Notes: generated by a model from the letters alone, not told the origin. A stretch of DNA of 64,000 nt from Paenibacillus lignilyticus (GCF_017942085.1 NZ_JAGKSP010000001.1:868001-932000), one strand, 5' to 3'; shown: positions 17,209 to 26,096, counted from the first letter of the stretch. Program-made: numbers and translations.

Positions 17209-17847
17209 TTAAGATGACATGAATTCATTACCGGTAAAAGCAACGAGCGAAAGAATGAACAGCAGCGAGATCAGCGCAAATACGCCCATGCAAATAGAAG
17301 CAGACAGTTTCTGCGAGCGTGGCGAAATCGTAATGCCCCAGCTGATCATGAATGCCCAGAGTCCGTTGCTGAAATGGAATACGGCCGACAATACGCCAAT
17401 GACGTAAAGGATAAAATACATGGGATTCGTGGCAATTTGATGCATGGTTGAACCAAGCTCTTCATGCGTAATGTTGCCCAAGTAAATTTGAAGGCGCGTA
17501 TTATAGAAATGCCAGAAAACGAAAATAAACGTAAGAACGCCCGTCATCCGCTGCAGAATGAAAGCCCAGTTGCGGCCGTATGAATATTGTCCCGCGTTCA
17601 TGTTGGACCGATAGGCCATGTACAATCCATATACGCCGTGAAACAGTATCGGAAGGTAGATTCCGAAAATCTCGAGCAGCGGCTTCAGCGGTATACTGTT
17701 AATAATATGGACATAGGTAGCGAACCCTTCCGGTCCGCGTTCAAACGCCTGAAAGTTGATCGATACGTGCACAAGAATAAAACCTCCAAGAGGAATGACC
17801 CCGAAGAGCGAGTGCAGCTTGCGCCAGTAATATGCGTTTCCTTTCAT
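17209..17847 (-). CDS. Orphan succinate dehydrogenase cytochrome b558-like subunit
   Basis: A roughly 212-residue five-helix membrane protein resembling Bacillus SdhC: MKGNAYYWRKLHSLFGVIPL with the first heme-ligand-type H, then FILVHVSINF, PILFHGVYGLYMAY, FVFWHFYNTR and VFHFSNGLWAFMISWGITIS, which between them provide the conserved membrane histidines. The family anchors succinate dehydrogenase/fumarate reductase and passes electrons to quinone through heme b. Here no sdhA or sdhB lies alongside, so it is likely a paralogue or a relict. Start at ATG 17847 with GAGGTG upstream; an in-frame upstream codon at 17919 is less likely. Confidence 0.85.
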   Translation of the reverse strand: MKGNAYYWRKLHSLFGVIPLGGFILVHVSINFQAFERGPEGFATYVHIINSIPLKPLLEIFGIYLPILFHGVYGLYMAYRSNMNAGQYSYGRNWAFILQRMTGVLTFIFVFWHFYNTRLQIYLGNITHEELGSTMHQIATNPMYFILYVIGVLSAVFHFSNGLWAFMISWGITISPRSQKLSASICMGVFALISLLFILSLVAFTGNEFMSS

Positions 17848-18010
17848 GACTCCACCTCTCATATGACATATTTCTAGTTGTTCACTGATTAAACGATTGA
17901 CGCGGAGGATGTGTGACATTGCCGCAGGAAATGCAGCTTAGGCGGCTGGTGGTGGAAATATTATTGCACTAGGGGCAACATTTCATTACGACATTGCATA
18001 CAAAAGTAAG

Positions 18011-18053
18011 AGGCTGTCCCATATGTCATCTGTGATGACGATGGAACAGCCCC
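18011..18053 (-). terminator. Large hairpin downstream of the 59-residue gene
   Basis: Arms of about 18 bases (GGCTGTTCCATCGTCATC and a near-complementary GATGACATATGGGACAGCC on the minus strand) around a three-base loop, then CTTACTTTTG. A probable terminator with a weak T tract. Confidence 0.55.
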
Positions 18054-18110
18054 TTGCTCTTACGTAGCTTTGGTTTTACCGCATTCAATGCGCAGTCGCC
18101 CGAATGTTCT

Positions 18111-18290
18111 CTATTCGCTCTGATTTTGTTTCAAGCGTATACCTGTGAGCTCGAAAGCCTCTTTATGAATCCCCAGAAGTTCCGCTTTCTTCTTCTTGAT
18201 CATCATCGCCTGTTGTAAGCTGGTGGCTTGAAATTCAATTGCAGTGCCTGCTGAATCTTCAAATGCATAATAGCATTTTTTGTTCGACAT
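18111..18290 (-). CDS. Small hypothetical protein (59 residues)
   Basis: A short basic protein, MSNKKCYYAFEDSAGTAIEF then a helical segment rich in K and E ending IRLKQNQSE. The frame stays open further upstream to 18455, but GGAGG nine bases before ATG 18290 decides this start. I do not recognise the family. It may be a small regulatory or stress protein; a hairpin follows it. Confidence 0.5.
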   Translation of the reverse strand: MSNKKCYYAFEDSAGTAIEFQATSLQQAMMIKKKKAELLGIHKEAFELTGIRLKQNQSE

Positions 18291-18467
18291 GAAGTTGTGC
18301 CTCCATCGTATCCCTGCATGATTTGCAACTATTATGTCCTTAGGATCTGTTTGTATGCAGCGAAATCCCGCACTTGATAGCGAAATCCCAGCCATGCTAC
18401 GGACACGCTCGCCCGTATCGGAGCTCCCGAGGGGTAACTTGTATACTGAGATCATTCAGATTGTGAG

Positions 18468-18680
18468 ATGATACAGGTGGAATATACGAAGTTCGAGAGC
18501 GATTGTATTGAATCCATTGCTGAAGTTTTGCAATTTCTTTCCGGAAAATGGACTATTCTAGTCATCACGGAGTTATTGAAGGAGCCTCAGCGATTCACGG
18601 ATAAAGGAGCAGCCTTCTCGGATGTGTTTACGCACATGAATCAATGGAAAACCGAGTGGGAATCTCCTAGCCATTCTTAA
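18468..18680 (+). pseudogene. HxlR-family regulator with internal deletion
   Basis: A 70-residue frame. Its first part, VLQFLSGKWTILVITELLKE then PQRF, is the unmistakable start of an HxlR winged-helix regulator (consensus KWTLLIL..L..G..RF). It then jumps directly to TDKGAAFSDVFTHMNQW, which matches the C-terminal LTDKG...W segment of the same family. About 50 residues containing the recognition helix and the wing are missing, yet the frame is kept. DNA binding should be lost, so I call it a pseudogene. A full-length HxlR protein is around 105-120 residues. Confidence 0.75.
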
Positions 18681-18700
18681 ACTCAGCCCAAGCCTAAATT

Positions 18701-20383
18701 TTAAATGGAATTCCCATTAATCACTACATTACTGCAAGCCAGCAGACGAACAGCATCCTCGAATCGGGAGAACGCCTTACCCGATGCGGGTACGGCAATC
18801 TCATTATGGAGAACATGCAGCCCCGAAGTGCTCTTCGCATGCAGAATTTGACCGGCGGTCATGTCAAAACGATTGTCTTTAATTCGGACTTGTTGATGTA
18901 CCGGCTGTTCGATTGGAACCTCTCGATTCTCCGGAGCGATGAGAATGACAGGGTGCTCCTCATTGCCGCACTCCAAGAATCGGTTCATTCTGATCGTCAC
19001 ATCCCGAACCATGCCGGACTCGAACCAGCTCTCGGCATCATCGGCGATAAGTATGGCGCTCATGCCTGTGCGTTCAAATTGGTTGTTCTCGATTACAACC
19101 TTACGTCTTGTCGTGACCAATATGCCGCGCGTCGGAATACAAGCAAACCGATTGTTGCGGACGCTGACCTGCGGAGTCCAAGTGACATTCTCCACTACAT
19201 CATGTTCCTCGATCGAATCCGGTACCAGCTTGTCTAAAGTAAGCAGCCAATCTCTGGCATCAATCCTGCTAACCGCTTCAACAGTGTGGCTGGAATAAGG
19301 TGTTAATGTACGTGCTTGAATAAACTCCAGCTCATCTCCTGCGAAGAAAGGCTCAAAACCATAAGTTTGCCCGTGCATATATCGAACGACAATCTGGTTT
19401 CCGGAAGGACGATCCACGATTCGCAAATGGGTGCCATGCACGTTAATGGCATCATCATGCGCCCCTTCAAAATCACTGTTCTCGATACGGATAAGTCCGC
19501 GGCATCCCGAGACATGGATCAAATCCGCAAATCCTGCGCATGTCCGGCCGGATTCGGCGCGAGGCTTCATGCTCATTTCATCGAATGAAACATTCTCGCT
19601 GAACTGGCATACAATTCCAAGCCCATGCATGTAATGCATGCCGACCTTTGACCAGGTTACGTTCCGGCTGCGGACCACGAATGAGCCCACTTGATCGCGG
19701 ATGCCATCGCGCAGCTGGAATACGTTTCCGGCTTTCGTATCCGGCATCTCCCCTGCATAATGCAAACGCAAGCGATTCGGCTCTAACGCTTCTACTTTCA
19801 CCGCGTCCATGACGGGATGTTGCGGGATACGCCTGATCGTATGGTTCGCCGGATCGTATTGCGCTGCCGGTCCTCCTTGGTATCGCCAGCCTTCCCCGAC
19901 CCAGAACAGATCCCCATGAAGATCGAGCTCATACCAAGAGTCAGGCTTGACGCGAACATCCAGATGATGACGGCCTACTGACTCGACTACCATCTCCGAC
20001 ATGGTCGCACGCTCGAAATCAATCGATAGATTTCGAATCTGAATGTTCTCGCAGCCATCGATGACCAGAGGCGTCATTTTCCCATGGAAAACAAAGAGCG
20101 AACCGTTGCCATCGAGCGTAATGTCTTTCATGCCTTTCAACAACAGCCCGACGGTCTTGCTCACATCCGGATTCTCGGATTCGCTTGCCGTATTGGTAAT
20201 ATAATAGGGCACCTTCGCCGCGTGCTCGGGATAGAAATCGTATCTGCCTTTCGGGATCGATAGCGTTACCGGACTATCGTACTCTTTCATCTTCTCTACT
20301 GCCTGTCGGAAGGCCGGCACGGCATCTGTTCCAAGATCAGGCTTTATCCCAACATCCATCATGTGCCCTATTGTCTCCATCAT
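18701..20383 (-). CDS. GH110-like exo-alpha-1,3-galactosidase (beta-helix)
   Basis: A 560-residue right-handed parallel beta-helix protein without signal peptide. YYITN, GNGSLFVFHGKMTPLVIDG and NLSIDFE in the N-terminal third, then ADLIHVSGC and GAHDDAINVHG, match the GH110 family that removes non-reducing alpha-1,3-linked galactose with inversion. D287, D310 and D311 have the 23/24-residue spacing I recall for the three catalytic aspartates (321, 344, 345) of the characterised Pseudoalteromonas enzyme. The start at 20383 has GAGGTG upstream. It lies after the GH30 gene but behind that gene's terminator, so it likely has its own promoter. If not GH110 it is another polysaccharide-active beta-helix enzyme. 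Confidence 0.72.
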   Translation of the reverse strand: MMETIGHMMDVGIKPDLGTDAVPAFRQAVEKMKEYDSPVTLSIPKGRYDFYPEHAAKVPYYITNTASESENPDVSKTVGLLLKGMKDITLDGNGSLFVFHGKMTPLVIDGCENIQIRNLSIDFERATMSEMVVESVGRHHLDVRVKPDSWYELDLHGDLFWVGEGWRYQGGPAAQYDPANHTIRRIPQHPVMDAVKVEALEPNRLRLHYAGEMPDTKAGNVFQLRDGIRDQVGSFVVRSRNVTWSKVGMHYMHGLGIVCQFSENVSFDEMSMKPRAESGRTCAGFADLIHVSGCRGLIRIENSDFEGAHDDAINVHGTHLRIVDRPSGNQIVVRYMHGQTYGFEPFFAGDELEFIQARTLTPYSSHTVEAVSRIDARDWLLTLDKLVPDSIEEHDVVENVTWTPQVSVRNNRFACIPTRGILVTTRRKVVIENNQFERTGMSAILIADDAESWFESGMVRDVTIRMNRFLECGNEEHPVILIAPENREVPIEQPVHQQVRIKDNRFDMTAGQILHAKSTSGLHVLHNEIAVPASGKAFSRFEDAVRLLACSNVVINGNSI

Positions 20384-20469
20384 GGTTCACCTCGTTACAA
20401 TATAAGGAGCTTATTTACGCAACCTGTACCGAAACTTTCGCGCCCGTAATCCGATTCTCCTGCCTGTTA

Positions 20470-20506
20470 CATAAATAAGACGCAGAGAGGAACTCTCTGC
20501 GTCTCG
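20470..20506 (-). terminator. Intrinsic terminator after the GH30 gene
   Basis: GACGCAGAGAG, loop TTCC, CTCTCTGCGTC on the minus strand followed by TTATTTATG; very stable and separates the GH30 and GH110-like genes. Confidence 0.8.
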
Positions 20507-20514
20507 TATTTTTG

Positions 20515-21858
20515 TTATCCCTTTACCACGACCGTAGTCACGCTTTCCGCTTTAAACGACCATGTACGCGGGGTTGCGCCGGTGAATACACGCTCCAAGT
20601 CGAAATCTGCCGATGTTTCGTAAATTTCTGTAGTCGTTCCCTCTCCATCCGTACCGATATCGATGCCAGAGGTAACATTCTCTTTGCTGTTGTTGACGAC
20701 AACAAGCGTTACGCGCTCTCCACCGTTGTCGGTAAACGCAGCAACCTTAAGCTCCGGATGATCGGATTGAGCCTCGTTTCTTACATCGCCCGGCCGAATG
20801 AATTTACTATAATTTCCGATTGCCCAAAGCCGTTTCGTTTCCTTAATCCGGCCCTCTGCCTCATCGACATAAACCAGCCCATCGCGGAAGTCGTATTTGG
20901 ACACGGCGATCCAATACTGCCATGAAGTCACGCCGCCAATGGTGATATCCTCATGGACCAAATTGGCTAGATTCAGCGCCGTTTCCATGCCATAGTCCGC
21001 TCCGCCCTCCATCTCGGTCCACTCCGACATCCAAATGCTGAGGTTCGGCTGATCCCGGCGAATAAGCTCGGCGAACTCTTCTTTGTACACCGGATTAGAA
21101 ACCTGCGGAACGTACGAATGGACGGCAATATTGCCGATTTGGCTCATAAGCTCCTTATCCTCTGCCAGCTTATAATAGTACATCCTAGCGCTTGTCCATT
21201 CTCCCGCTTCGATCGCGGATATGCGGACAGGCAGCCCTTGCTCTTGTATGTTGCGTGCTAACGCACGATATACTTGCGCGCATTCCTCAGGCGTGTAGTG
21301 ACAGCCTTCTTGTCCATTCTCCGCATTCCATAACCACATTGGTTCATTGATCGGGGATATCCATTCCACAGGCAAGCCTTCGACTTCAATCAGATGCTTG
21401 ACGACATCCACAAGATACCGGGCGAACTGCTCTTCCATGCCTTCCCGGAAATTGGACTTCCCTTCTCGATGTCCGGAGGTCATCCCGCTAATGGTCATTC
21501 TAGGAGTTGGACTGTTGGCAAACGCTACAATTTGCTTGGCGCCTTTCTGAGCGGCCATCTTCATTACCGCCAGCGCTTGCGCATCCTTGCTCCAGTCATA
21601 TTGACCTTCGGCAACTTCGACGCCTTCCGCTCGCCGCCATACATCTTCAATTTCCTCGCCATTGCCGGCTCCGATATTATGGCGATAGATCGTCATACCG
21701 ATGCCCTTGTGGGGATCATAGAGCAATTCCAGCAATCGAGATACTTCCGACTGCTGCCAGCTGCCCGTATGCTGTGCCCACCATGCGCCTGAAGCACCAA
21801 AGCCCTCCATGCTTTGTTTCTTGTCTGCCTGATTGATTGCAATCCGATGTTCTCCCAT
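20515..21858 (-). CDS. GH30-type glycoside hydrolase
   Basis: About 447 residues: a TIM-barrel (GFGASGAWWAQ at 19-29) with a C-terminal beta-sandwich typical of GH30. Acid/base E172 lies in ISPINEPMW and the nucleophile E279 in IWMSEWTE. The GFGASGAWW start and absence of a signal peptide fit intracellular members acting on oligosaccharides; beta-1,6-galactan, beta-glucosyl or xylosyl specificity cannot be separated here. ATG 21858 is chosen because AAAGGTGAG sits five bases upstream; ATG 21876 has none. It follows the TetR gene by 26 bases, so the regulator probably controls it. With the GH110-like enzyme it suggests breakdown of galactose-containing glycans. Confidence 0.88.
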   Translation of the reverse strand: MGEHRIAINQADKKQSMEGFGASGAWWAQHTGSWQQSEVSRLLELLYDPHKGIGMTIYRHNIGAGNGEEIEDVWRRAEGVEVAEGQYDWSKDAQALAVMKMAAQKGAKQIVAFANSPTPRMTISGMTSGHREGKSNFREGMEEQFARYLVDVVKHLIEVEGLPVEWISPINEPMWLWNAENGQEGCHYTPEECAQVYRALARNIQEQGLPVRISAIEAGEWTSARMYYYKLAEDKELMSQIGNIAVHSYVPQVSNPVYKEEFAELIRRDQPNLSIWMSEWTEMEGGADYGMETALNLANLVHEDITIGGVTSWQYWIAVSKYDFRDGLVYVDEAEGRIKETKRLWAIGNYSKFIRPGDVRNEAQSDHPELKVAAFTDNGGERVTLVVVNNSKENVTSGIDIGTDGEGTTTEIYETSADFDLERVFTGATPRTWSFKAESVTTVVVKG

Positions 21859-21884
21859 ATGCTCACCTTTTCTCATTAGAATGG

Positions 21885-22454
21885 TTATAACGGAGCCTCG
21901 TGCAAAATACCGGTAAACAGAATATCGATCATCTCTTTCAACGCTTCGTCGTAAGTCAGATTCGTATCCATCAAGAACCGGTCCTTCAGCATGCGATTCA
22001 TTGTCCCGACAATCATTTCCTTCAGTATCACGGGATGAATCGGTTTAATCCGCTTCTGCCTAATCCCTTCTTCGATTAAAGCCATCGTTTGATCCCAATC
22101 TGCCTGCAGGTGGCCTTCGATCTCCGCGAACAGCTTGGGGTACGTCTTCTCGATTTCGTAGACACGCCGGTAATCGAGTACATCTGAGACAGCAGGCATG
22201 ATCGGAATAACGCGCTTCAGCTTCTCAATCACATCCAGGGATGAATCCGATAAAATGCGCTGCTCCTGTTCCTTAATGCTTGCAAAAGCTTCTTGGATAA
22301 ACAGACGAATAACATCTTCCTTATTTCCTATTTGCTCATAAAGTGTTCGTTTGGAGATGCCCAGCTTGGCCGAAAGGTCGTCCATCGTAAACCGAATTCC
22401 CTTCTCGTCGAATACCTCTATAGCCGCTTTCATGACCCTTGATTTTAATTCCAT
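21885..22454 (-). CDS. TetR-family repressor of the GH30 gene
   Basis: A 189-residue regulator with an N-terminal helix-turn-helix, FTMDDLSAKLGISKRTLYEQ (about 22-41) followed by IGNKEDVIRLFIQEAF, and a variable ligand domain (residues 60-185). It is the first gene of an operon with GH30. A symmetric region 22494-22532 in front of it is a good operator candidate. The ligand is unknown but might be a sugar derivative released by the enzymes. Its start at 22454 has AAGGAAGTGG upstream. Confidence 0.88.
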   Translation of the reverse strand: MELKSRVMKAAIEVFDEKGIRFTMDDLSAKLGISKRTLYEQIGNKEDVIRLFIQEAFASIKEQEQRILSDSSLDVIEKLKRVIPIMPAVSDVLDYRRVYEIEKTYPKLFAEIEGHLQADWDQTMALIEEGIRQKRIKPIHPVILKEMIVGTMNRMLKDRFLMDTNLTYDEALKEMIDILFTGILHEAPL

Positions 22455-22493
22455 CGCGCCACTTCCTTTTCTTCTTCAATTACGAAAACATCT

Positions 22494-22532
22494 ATAAAAC
22501 TCATAAAACCATTCTAGTTTTCTTAGTTTTAT
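22494..22532. promoter_or_regulatory. Candidate TetR operator with doubled inverted half-sites
   Basis: ATAAAACT (22494-22501) and ATAAAACC (22503-22510) face AGTTTTC (22516-22522) and AGTTTTAT (22525-22532). The outer copies are perfect inverted repeats and each arm is repeated at a nine-base step. On the minus strand a TTTGTA, 17-base spacer and TAGAAT promoter for the TetR-GH30 operon overlaps it, which fits autorepression. It lies in the divergent gap with the small membrane protein gene. Confidence 0.5.
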
Positions 22533-22661
22533 ATACAAAATATCATACCTCATTGGACTGTACAAGAAGGTTTCATTCCTTTTTCGAACTAAAAAACAAA
22601 TAGCTGTCCATACTATTGAGGAAAAGTATGAAATAGATCCTTTTGAGGAAGTGGACGTACA

Positions 22662-22910
22662 TTGACGACGAAATCGGTATCGAATGAAAAAACGGAACGA
22701 GAAGGAAATGCTCTGTTTCTAACCATGAAAATTGCCGCGTGGTTAGCATTTATAATTGGTGTGGCGCTGTGTCTCATCAATTATGAGAATTTCAGCGATA
22801 GCAATAGCTCTTTAATGACCGGCATCGGCTGTCTGGTCGGCAGTGTGTTCATCTATACGATCGGTACGGCGATCAACCTCGTGCATAAACGCAAAATCGA
22901 ATCCGAATAG
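22662..22910 (+). CDS. Small two-helix membrane protein
   Basis: An 82-residue protein with an N-terminal charged segment, helices at about 24-43 (KIAAWLAFIIGVALCLINYE region) and 52-72 (LMTGIGCLVGSVFIYTIGTA), and a basic tail (HKRKIESE). The start is a TTG at 22662 with GAGGAAGTGG upstream; an internal ATG at 22725 would remove the hydrophilic N-terminus. I do not recognise a family. It precedes qoxABCD but is separated by a terminator, so co-regulation is not implied. Confidence 0.6.
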   Translation: MTTKSVSNEKTEREGNALFLTMKIAAWLAFIIGVALCLINYENFSDSNSSLMTGIGCLVGSVFIYTIGTAINLVHKRKIESE

Positions 22911-22932
22911 GCAGCTTAGTCTTGCTTTGAAC

Positions 22933-22970
22933 AAGGACTGTTTCCTTCTATAGGGAGCAGTCCTTCTTTA
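22933..22970 (+). terminator. Terminator after the small membrane protein gene
   Basis: AAGGACTG and CAGTCCTT arms with a loop of about 17 bases, followed by CTTTATAT, 22 bases after the stop. Confidence 0.7.
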
Positions 22971-23067
22971 TATAGCTCGGACTTGCAGCAATTGCCGTTG
23001 TAATATTGAACCGCATTCCGGGGAAAATTAAGTTAATCCAAGGTGATGTTTAGGAGATGAGGAACTG

Positions 23068-24111
23068 ATGAATATTTCAAAGCTCACACGGCTGTTGACG
23101 ACGAGCGGCGTCTTGGCAAGCACCGCCATGTTCGTATCGGGTTGCAAGTCGATGATAGTCTTCGATCCGAAAGGACCAATCGGCATCCATCAGCGTGACC
23201 TAATCTATATCACAATGCTGCTTTGCCTGATCCTATTGGTTCCGGTGTTAATCATTGCGGCCTGGATCGTATGGCGCTTCCGCGACAAGAAGGGCAACAA
23301 TGCGCCTTATCAACCGATCTGGTCTCACAGCACCAAACTGGAGATCATCTGGTGGAGCATTCCTATCCTGGTCATTTTGATCTTGGCCATTGTAACCGCA
23401 CGGTACACGTACATGCTGGATCCGGCAAAACCGATCACGTCCGACAAGAAAGCGATCACGATCCAGGTAACGTCGCTGGACTGGAAATGGCTGTTCCAGT
23501 ATCCGGACCAAGGCATCGCCACCGTCAACCATCTGGTCATTCCCGAGGGGACCCCGATTAAGTTCGAGCTTACCTCAGACGGGCCGATGAACGGGTTCTG
23601 GGTGCCTCAGCTCGGAGGGATGATTTACACGATGTCCGGCATGGCGACGACGATGTATCTTCAAGCCGATGAGCCCGGTAATTATATGGGTACCGGATCC
23701 AATTTTACCGGCCGCGATTTCGCGAAAATGGGCTTTAAGACCAAAGCTGTTCCGCAGGCGGAATTCGATCAGTGGGTGGCAGAATCGAAAGCCGGCGGGA
23801 ATGCTTTGTCCGAAGAAGGCTATCAAAATCTTGCAAAGCCCGGCACTTCTGGCCCGATGACCTTCGCGTCCATCCCGCCCGGCTTATTCGAGCGGATCGT
23901 TCATGTCTACTCCATGAGCCGCGGAGCTCCTCCGGGATATACGCAGAAAGCCCAAACGCTAAGTGGAGAAAAATCGACTGAACATTCGGAAGGCGGCCAG
24001 CTCCCTCCTGGCAACAACGCGCAAAAGGATGCGCCGGACGACTTGGAAAGCTTCGGCTCCGGGCACGCCAATCCTAAATTGGACAACATGCATATGAATC
24101 ATGGCAAATGA
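23068..24111 (+). CDS. qoxA: Cytochrome aa3 quinol oxidase subunit II
   Basis: A 347-residue lipoprotein-type subunit. The signal peptide ends in VSGC, a lipobox, at residues 23-26, followed by two transmembrane helices (about 45-70 and 90-112) and a cupredoxin-like domain (QVTSLDWKWLFQYPDQGIAT, then PMNGFWVPQLGGMIYTMSGM). The CuA-binding cysteines and histidines of cytochrome c oxidases are absent at LGGMIYTM, which marks it as a quinol oxidase. The C-terminal tail (residues 290-347) is rich in H, N, P and G, a frequent Paenibacillus feature. It begins the qoxABCD operon; ATG has GAGGAACTG upstream. It receives electrons from menaquinol on the outer face of the membrane. Confidence 0.93.
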   Translation: MNISKLTRLLTTSGVLASTAMFVSGCKSMIVFDPKGPIGIHQRDLIYITMLLCLILLVPVLIIAAWIVWRFRDKKGNNAPYQPIWSHSTKLEIIWWSIPILVILILAIVTARYTYMLDPAKPITSDKKAITIQVTSLDWKWLFQYPDQGIATVNHLVIPEGTPIKFELTSDGPMNGFWVPQLGGMIYTMSGMATTMYLQADEPGNYMGTGSNFTGRDFAKMGFKTKAVPQAEFDQWVAESKAGGNALSEEGYQNLAKPGTSGPMTFASIPPGLFERIVHVYSMSRGAPPGYTQKAQTLSGEKSTEHSEGGQLPPGNNAQKDAPDDLESFGSGHANPKLDNMHMNHGK

Positions 24112-24128
24112 GAGGAGAGGCTTCCGTG

Positions 24129-26096
24129 ATGGACCAAATTAAAGATTTCGTCTCGTGGTTCTTTGTCACAGGCGACCCGTTGATCTACGGGGCGGATGTG
24201 GCAATCTCGCTGACGACGGTGGCTATTATCTTCGTGCTTAGCTATTTTGGCAAATGGGGCTGGTTGTGGAGGGAATGGCTGACGACCGTCGATCATAAGC
24301 GCGTCGGGATTATGTACATCATTGCTTCACTTCTTATGCTGTTCCGCGGCGGGGTGGATGCACTGCTGATGCGGACTCAGCTTGCTTTTCCCGAAATGAA
24401 ATTTCTATCGCCGGAGCACTACAACGAGGTGTTCACCACGCATGGCGTCATCATGATTCTATTCATGGCGATGCCGCTCATGTTCGGCTTATTCAACATC
24501 GCCGTGCCGTTGCAGCTTGGCGCGCGCGACGTCGCTTTCCCGTTCCTCAACTCGCTCAGCTTCTGGCTGTTCTTCTTCGGCGCGATGCTGTTCAATATGT
24601 CCTTCGTCATCGGCGGTTCGGCGAATGCCGGCTGGCTGTCGTATCCGCCGCTCTCCGAGATGACGGGCAGTCCGGGAGTAGGCGAAGACTTCTACATCTG
24701 GGGCGTTCAAATTTCCGGGATCGGTTCCCTGATGACGGGGATTAACTTCATTGTCACCATTGTCAAAATGCGTGCTCCCGGGATGACATGGTCAAGGGTC
24801 CCGATCTTCACGTGGTCCGTACTCTCAAGCTGCATCGCGATTATTGTCGCGTTCCCTGTGCTGACCGTAACGCTCGCGCTGCTGTTCTTGGACCGCTTCC
24901 TGGGTGCGCATTTCTTCACGATGGATGGCGGCGGCAACGCCATGATGTACGTCAACCTAATCTGGATGTGGGGCCATCCGGAGGTATACATTGTCGTTCT
25001 GCCCGCCTTCGGTATTTTCTCGGAAGTGGTGGCAACCTTCTCCAGGAAACGTTTGTTTGGCTATGGATCCATGGTGTTTGCGATGATGAGCATCAGTCTG
25101 ATGGCGTATTTCACCTGGCTCCATCACTTCTTCACGATGGGCTCCGGAGCTAACGTCAACCTCTTCTTCGCCATATCAACGATGATCATCGCAATTCCTA
25201 CGGGCGTGAAAATATTCAATTGGCTGTTCACCATGTTCCGCGGACGGATCTCGTTAGCAACGCCAATGCTGTGGACGATCGGGTTCATTCCATGTTTCAT
25301 CGTTGGCGGCATGACCGGCGTCATGCTCTCGGTAGCACCTGCGGATTTCCAGTTCCATAACAGCTACTTCCTCATTGCCCACTTCCATCAAGTACTCATC
25401 GGCGGGGTAGCTTTCGGTTACTTTGCGGGCTTGTATTACTGGTGGCCGAAGATGTTCGGCTTCAAACTGAATGAACCTATCGGCAAATGGGCGTTCTGGA
25501 TATGGAATATTGGATTCTATGTCTGCTTTATGCCTCAGTATGTGGTCGGACTTGACGGCATGACTCGCCGGATCAATTCGTACGACTGGGATACCGGCTG
25601 GTGGGCGCTCAATTTCACATCGACCATTGGCGGTTTCTTGATGGGTCTCGGCTTCTTGTTCCAGGTATGGCAGATCGCGCACAGCATCAAGTTTATGGAA
25701 AAGGACACAACCGGCGATCCGTGGGGAGCCCGTACGCTGGAATGGTCCATTCCATCGCCGGCACCTCTCTATAACTTTGCGACGACGCCTCTCGTTACGG
25801 ACCGAGATGATTGGTGGGAGGAGAAAGAACGCATCGCCGCAGGGAAAATGCCTAAGGAGAAGCCGGCGCTCGAGCCTATTCATATGCCGAAGAACTCACC
25901 GATTCCTTTTATTCAATCCATCTGCTGGTTTACAGTCGGCTTTGGCCTTGTATTTCACTGGCTATGGATCGCGATTCCCGGTTTCGTCGGCATTGCGCTG
26001 ACGATGCTCGTTCATTCGTTTAACTACAACACCGATTACTATATCCCGATAGATGAAATCCAACGGACGGAAGCAAATGCAAGGGGGCTTAGCTAA
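24129..26096 (+). CDS. qoxB: Cytochrome aa3 quinol oxidase subunit I
   Basis: The catalytic heme-copper subunit, about 655 residues and some 14-15 transmembrane helices. Seen are FTTHGVIMILFMAMPLMFG (heme a ligand H), the CuB/cross-link motif WGHPEVYIVVLPAFGIFSE with its His-Tyr, the CuB histidine pair in WLHHFFTMG, and IAHFHQVLIGG with the heme ligands. The reaction reduces O2 to water with menaquinol electrons and pumps protons. ATG 24129 is chosen because AGGAGAGG lies eight bases upstream; the frame is open back to 24108, overlapping qoxA. It is followed directly by qoxC (TAATG). Confidence 0.95.
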   Translation: MDQIKDFVSWFFVTGDPLIYGADVAISLTTVAIIFVLSYFGKWGWLWREWLTTVDHKRVGIMYIIASLLMLFRGGVDALLMRTQLAFPEMKFLSPEHYNEVFTTHGVIMILFMAMPLMFGLFNIAVPLQLGARDVAFPFLNSLSFWLFFFGAMLFNMSFVIGGSANAGWLSYPPLSEMTGSPGVGEDFYIWGVQISGIGSLMTGINFIVTIVKMRAPGMTWSRVPIFTWSVLSSCIAIIVAFPVLTVTLALLFLDRFLGAHFFTMDGGGNAMMYVNLIWMWGHPEVYIVVLPAFGIFSEVVATFSRKRLFGYGSMVFAMMSISLMAYFTWLHHFFTMGSGANVNLFFAISTMIIAIPTGVKIFNWLFTMFRGRISLATPMLWTIGFIPCFIVGGMTGVMLSVAPADFQFHNSYFLIAHFHQVLIGGVAFGYFAGLYYWWPKMFGFKLNEPIGKWAFWIWNIGFYVCFMPQYVVGLDGMTRRINSYDWDTGWWALNFTSTIGGFLMGLGFLFQVWQIAHSIKFMEKDTTGDPWGARTLEWSIPSPAPLYNFATTPLVTDRDDWWEEKERIAAGKMPKEKPALEPIHMPKNSPIPFIQSICWFTVGFGLVFHWLWIAIPGFVGIALTMLVHSFNYNTDYYIPIDEIQRTEANARGLS

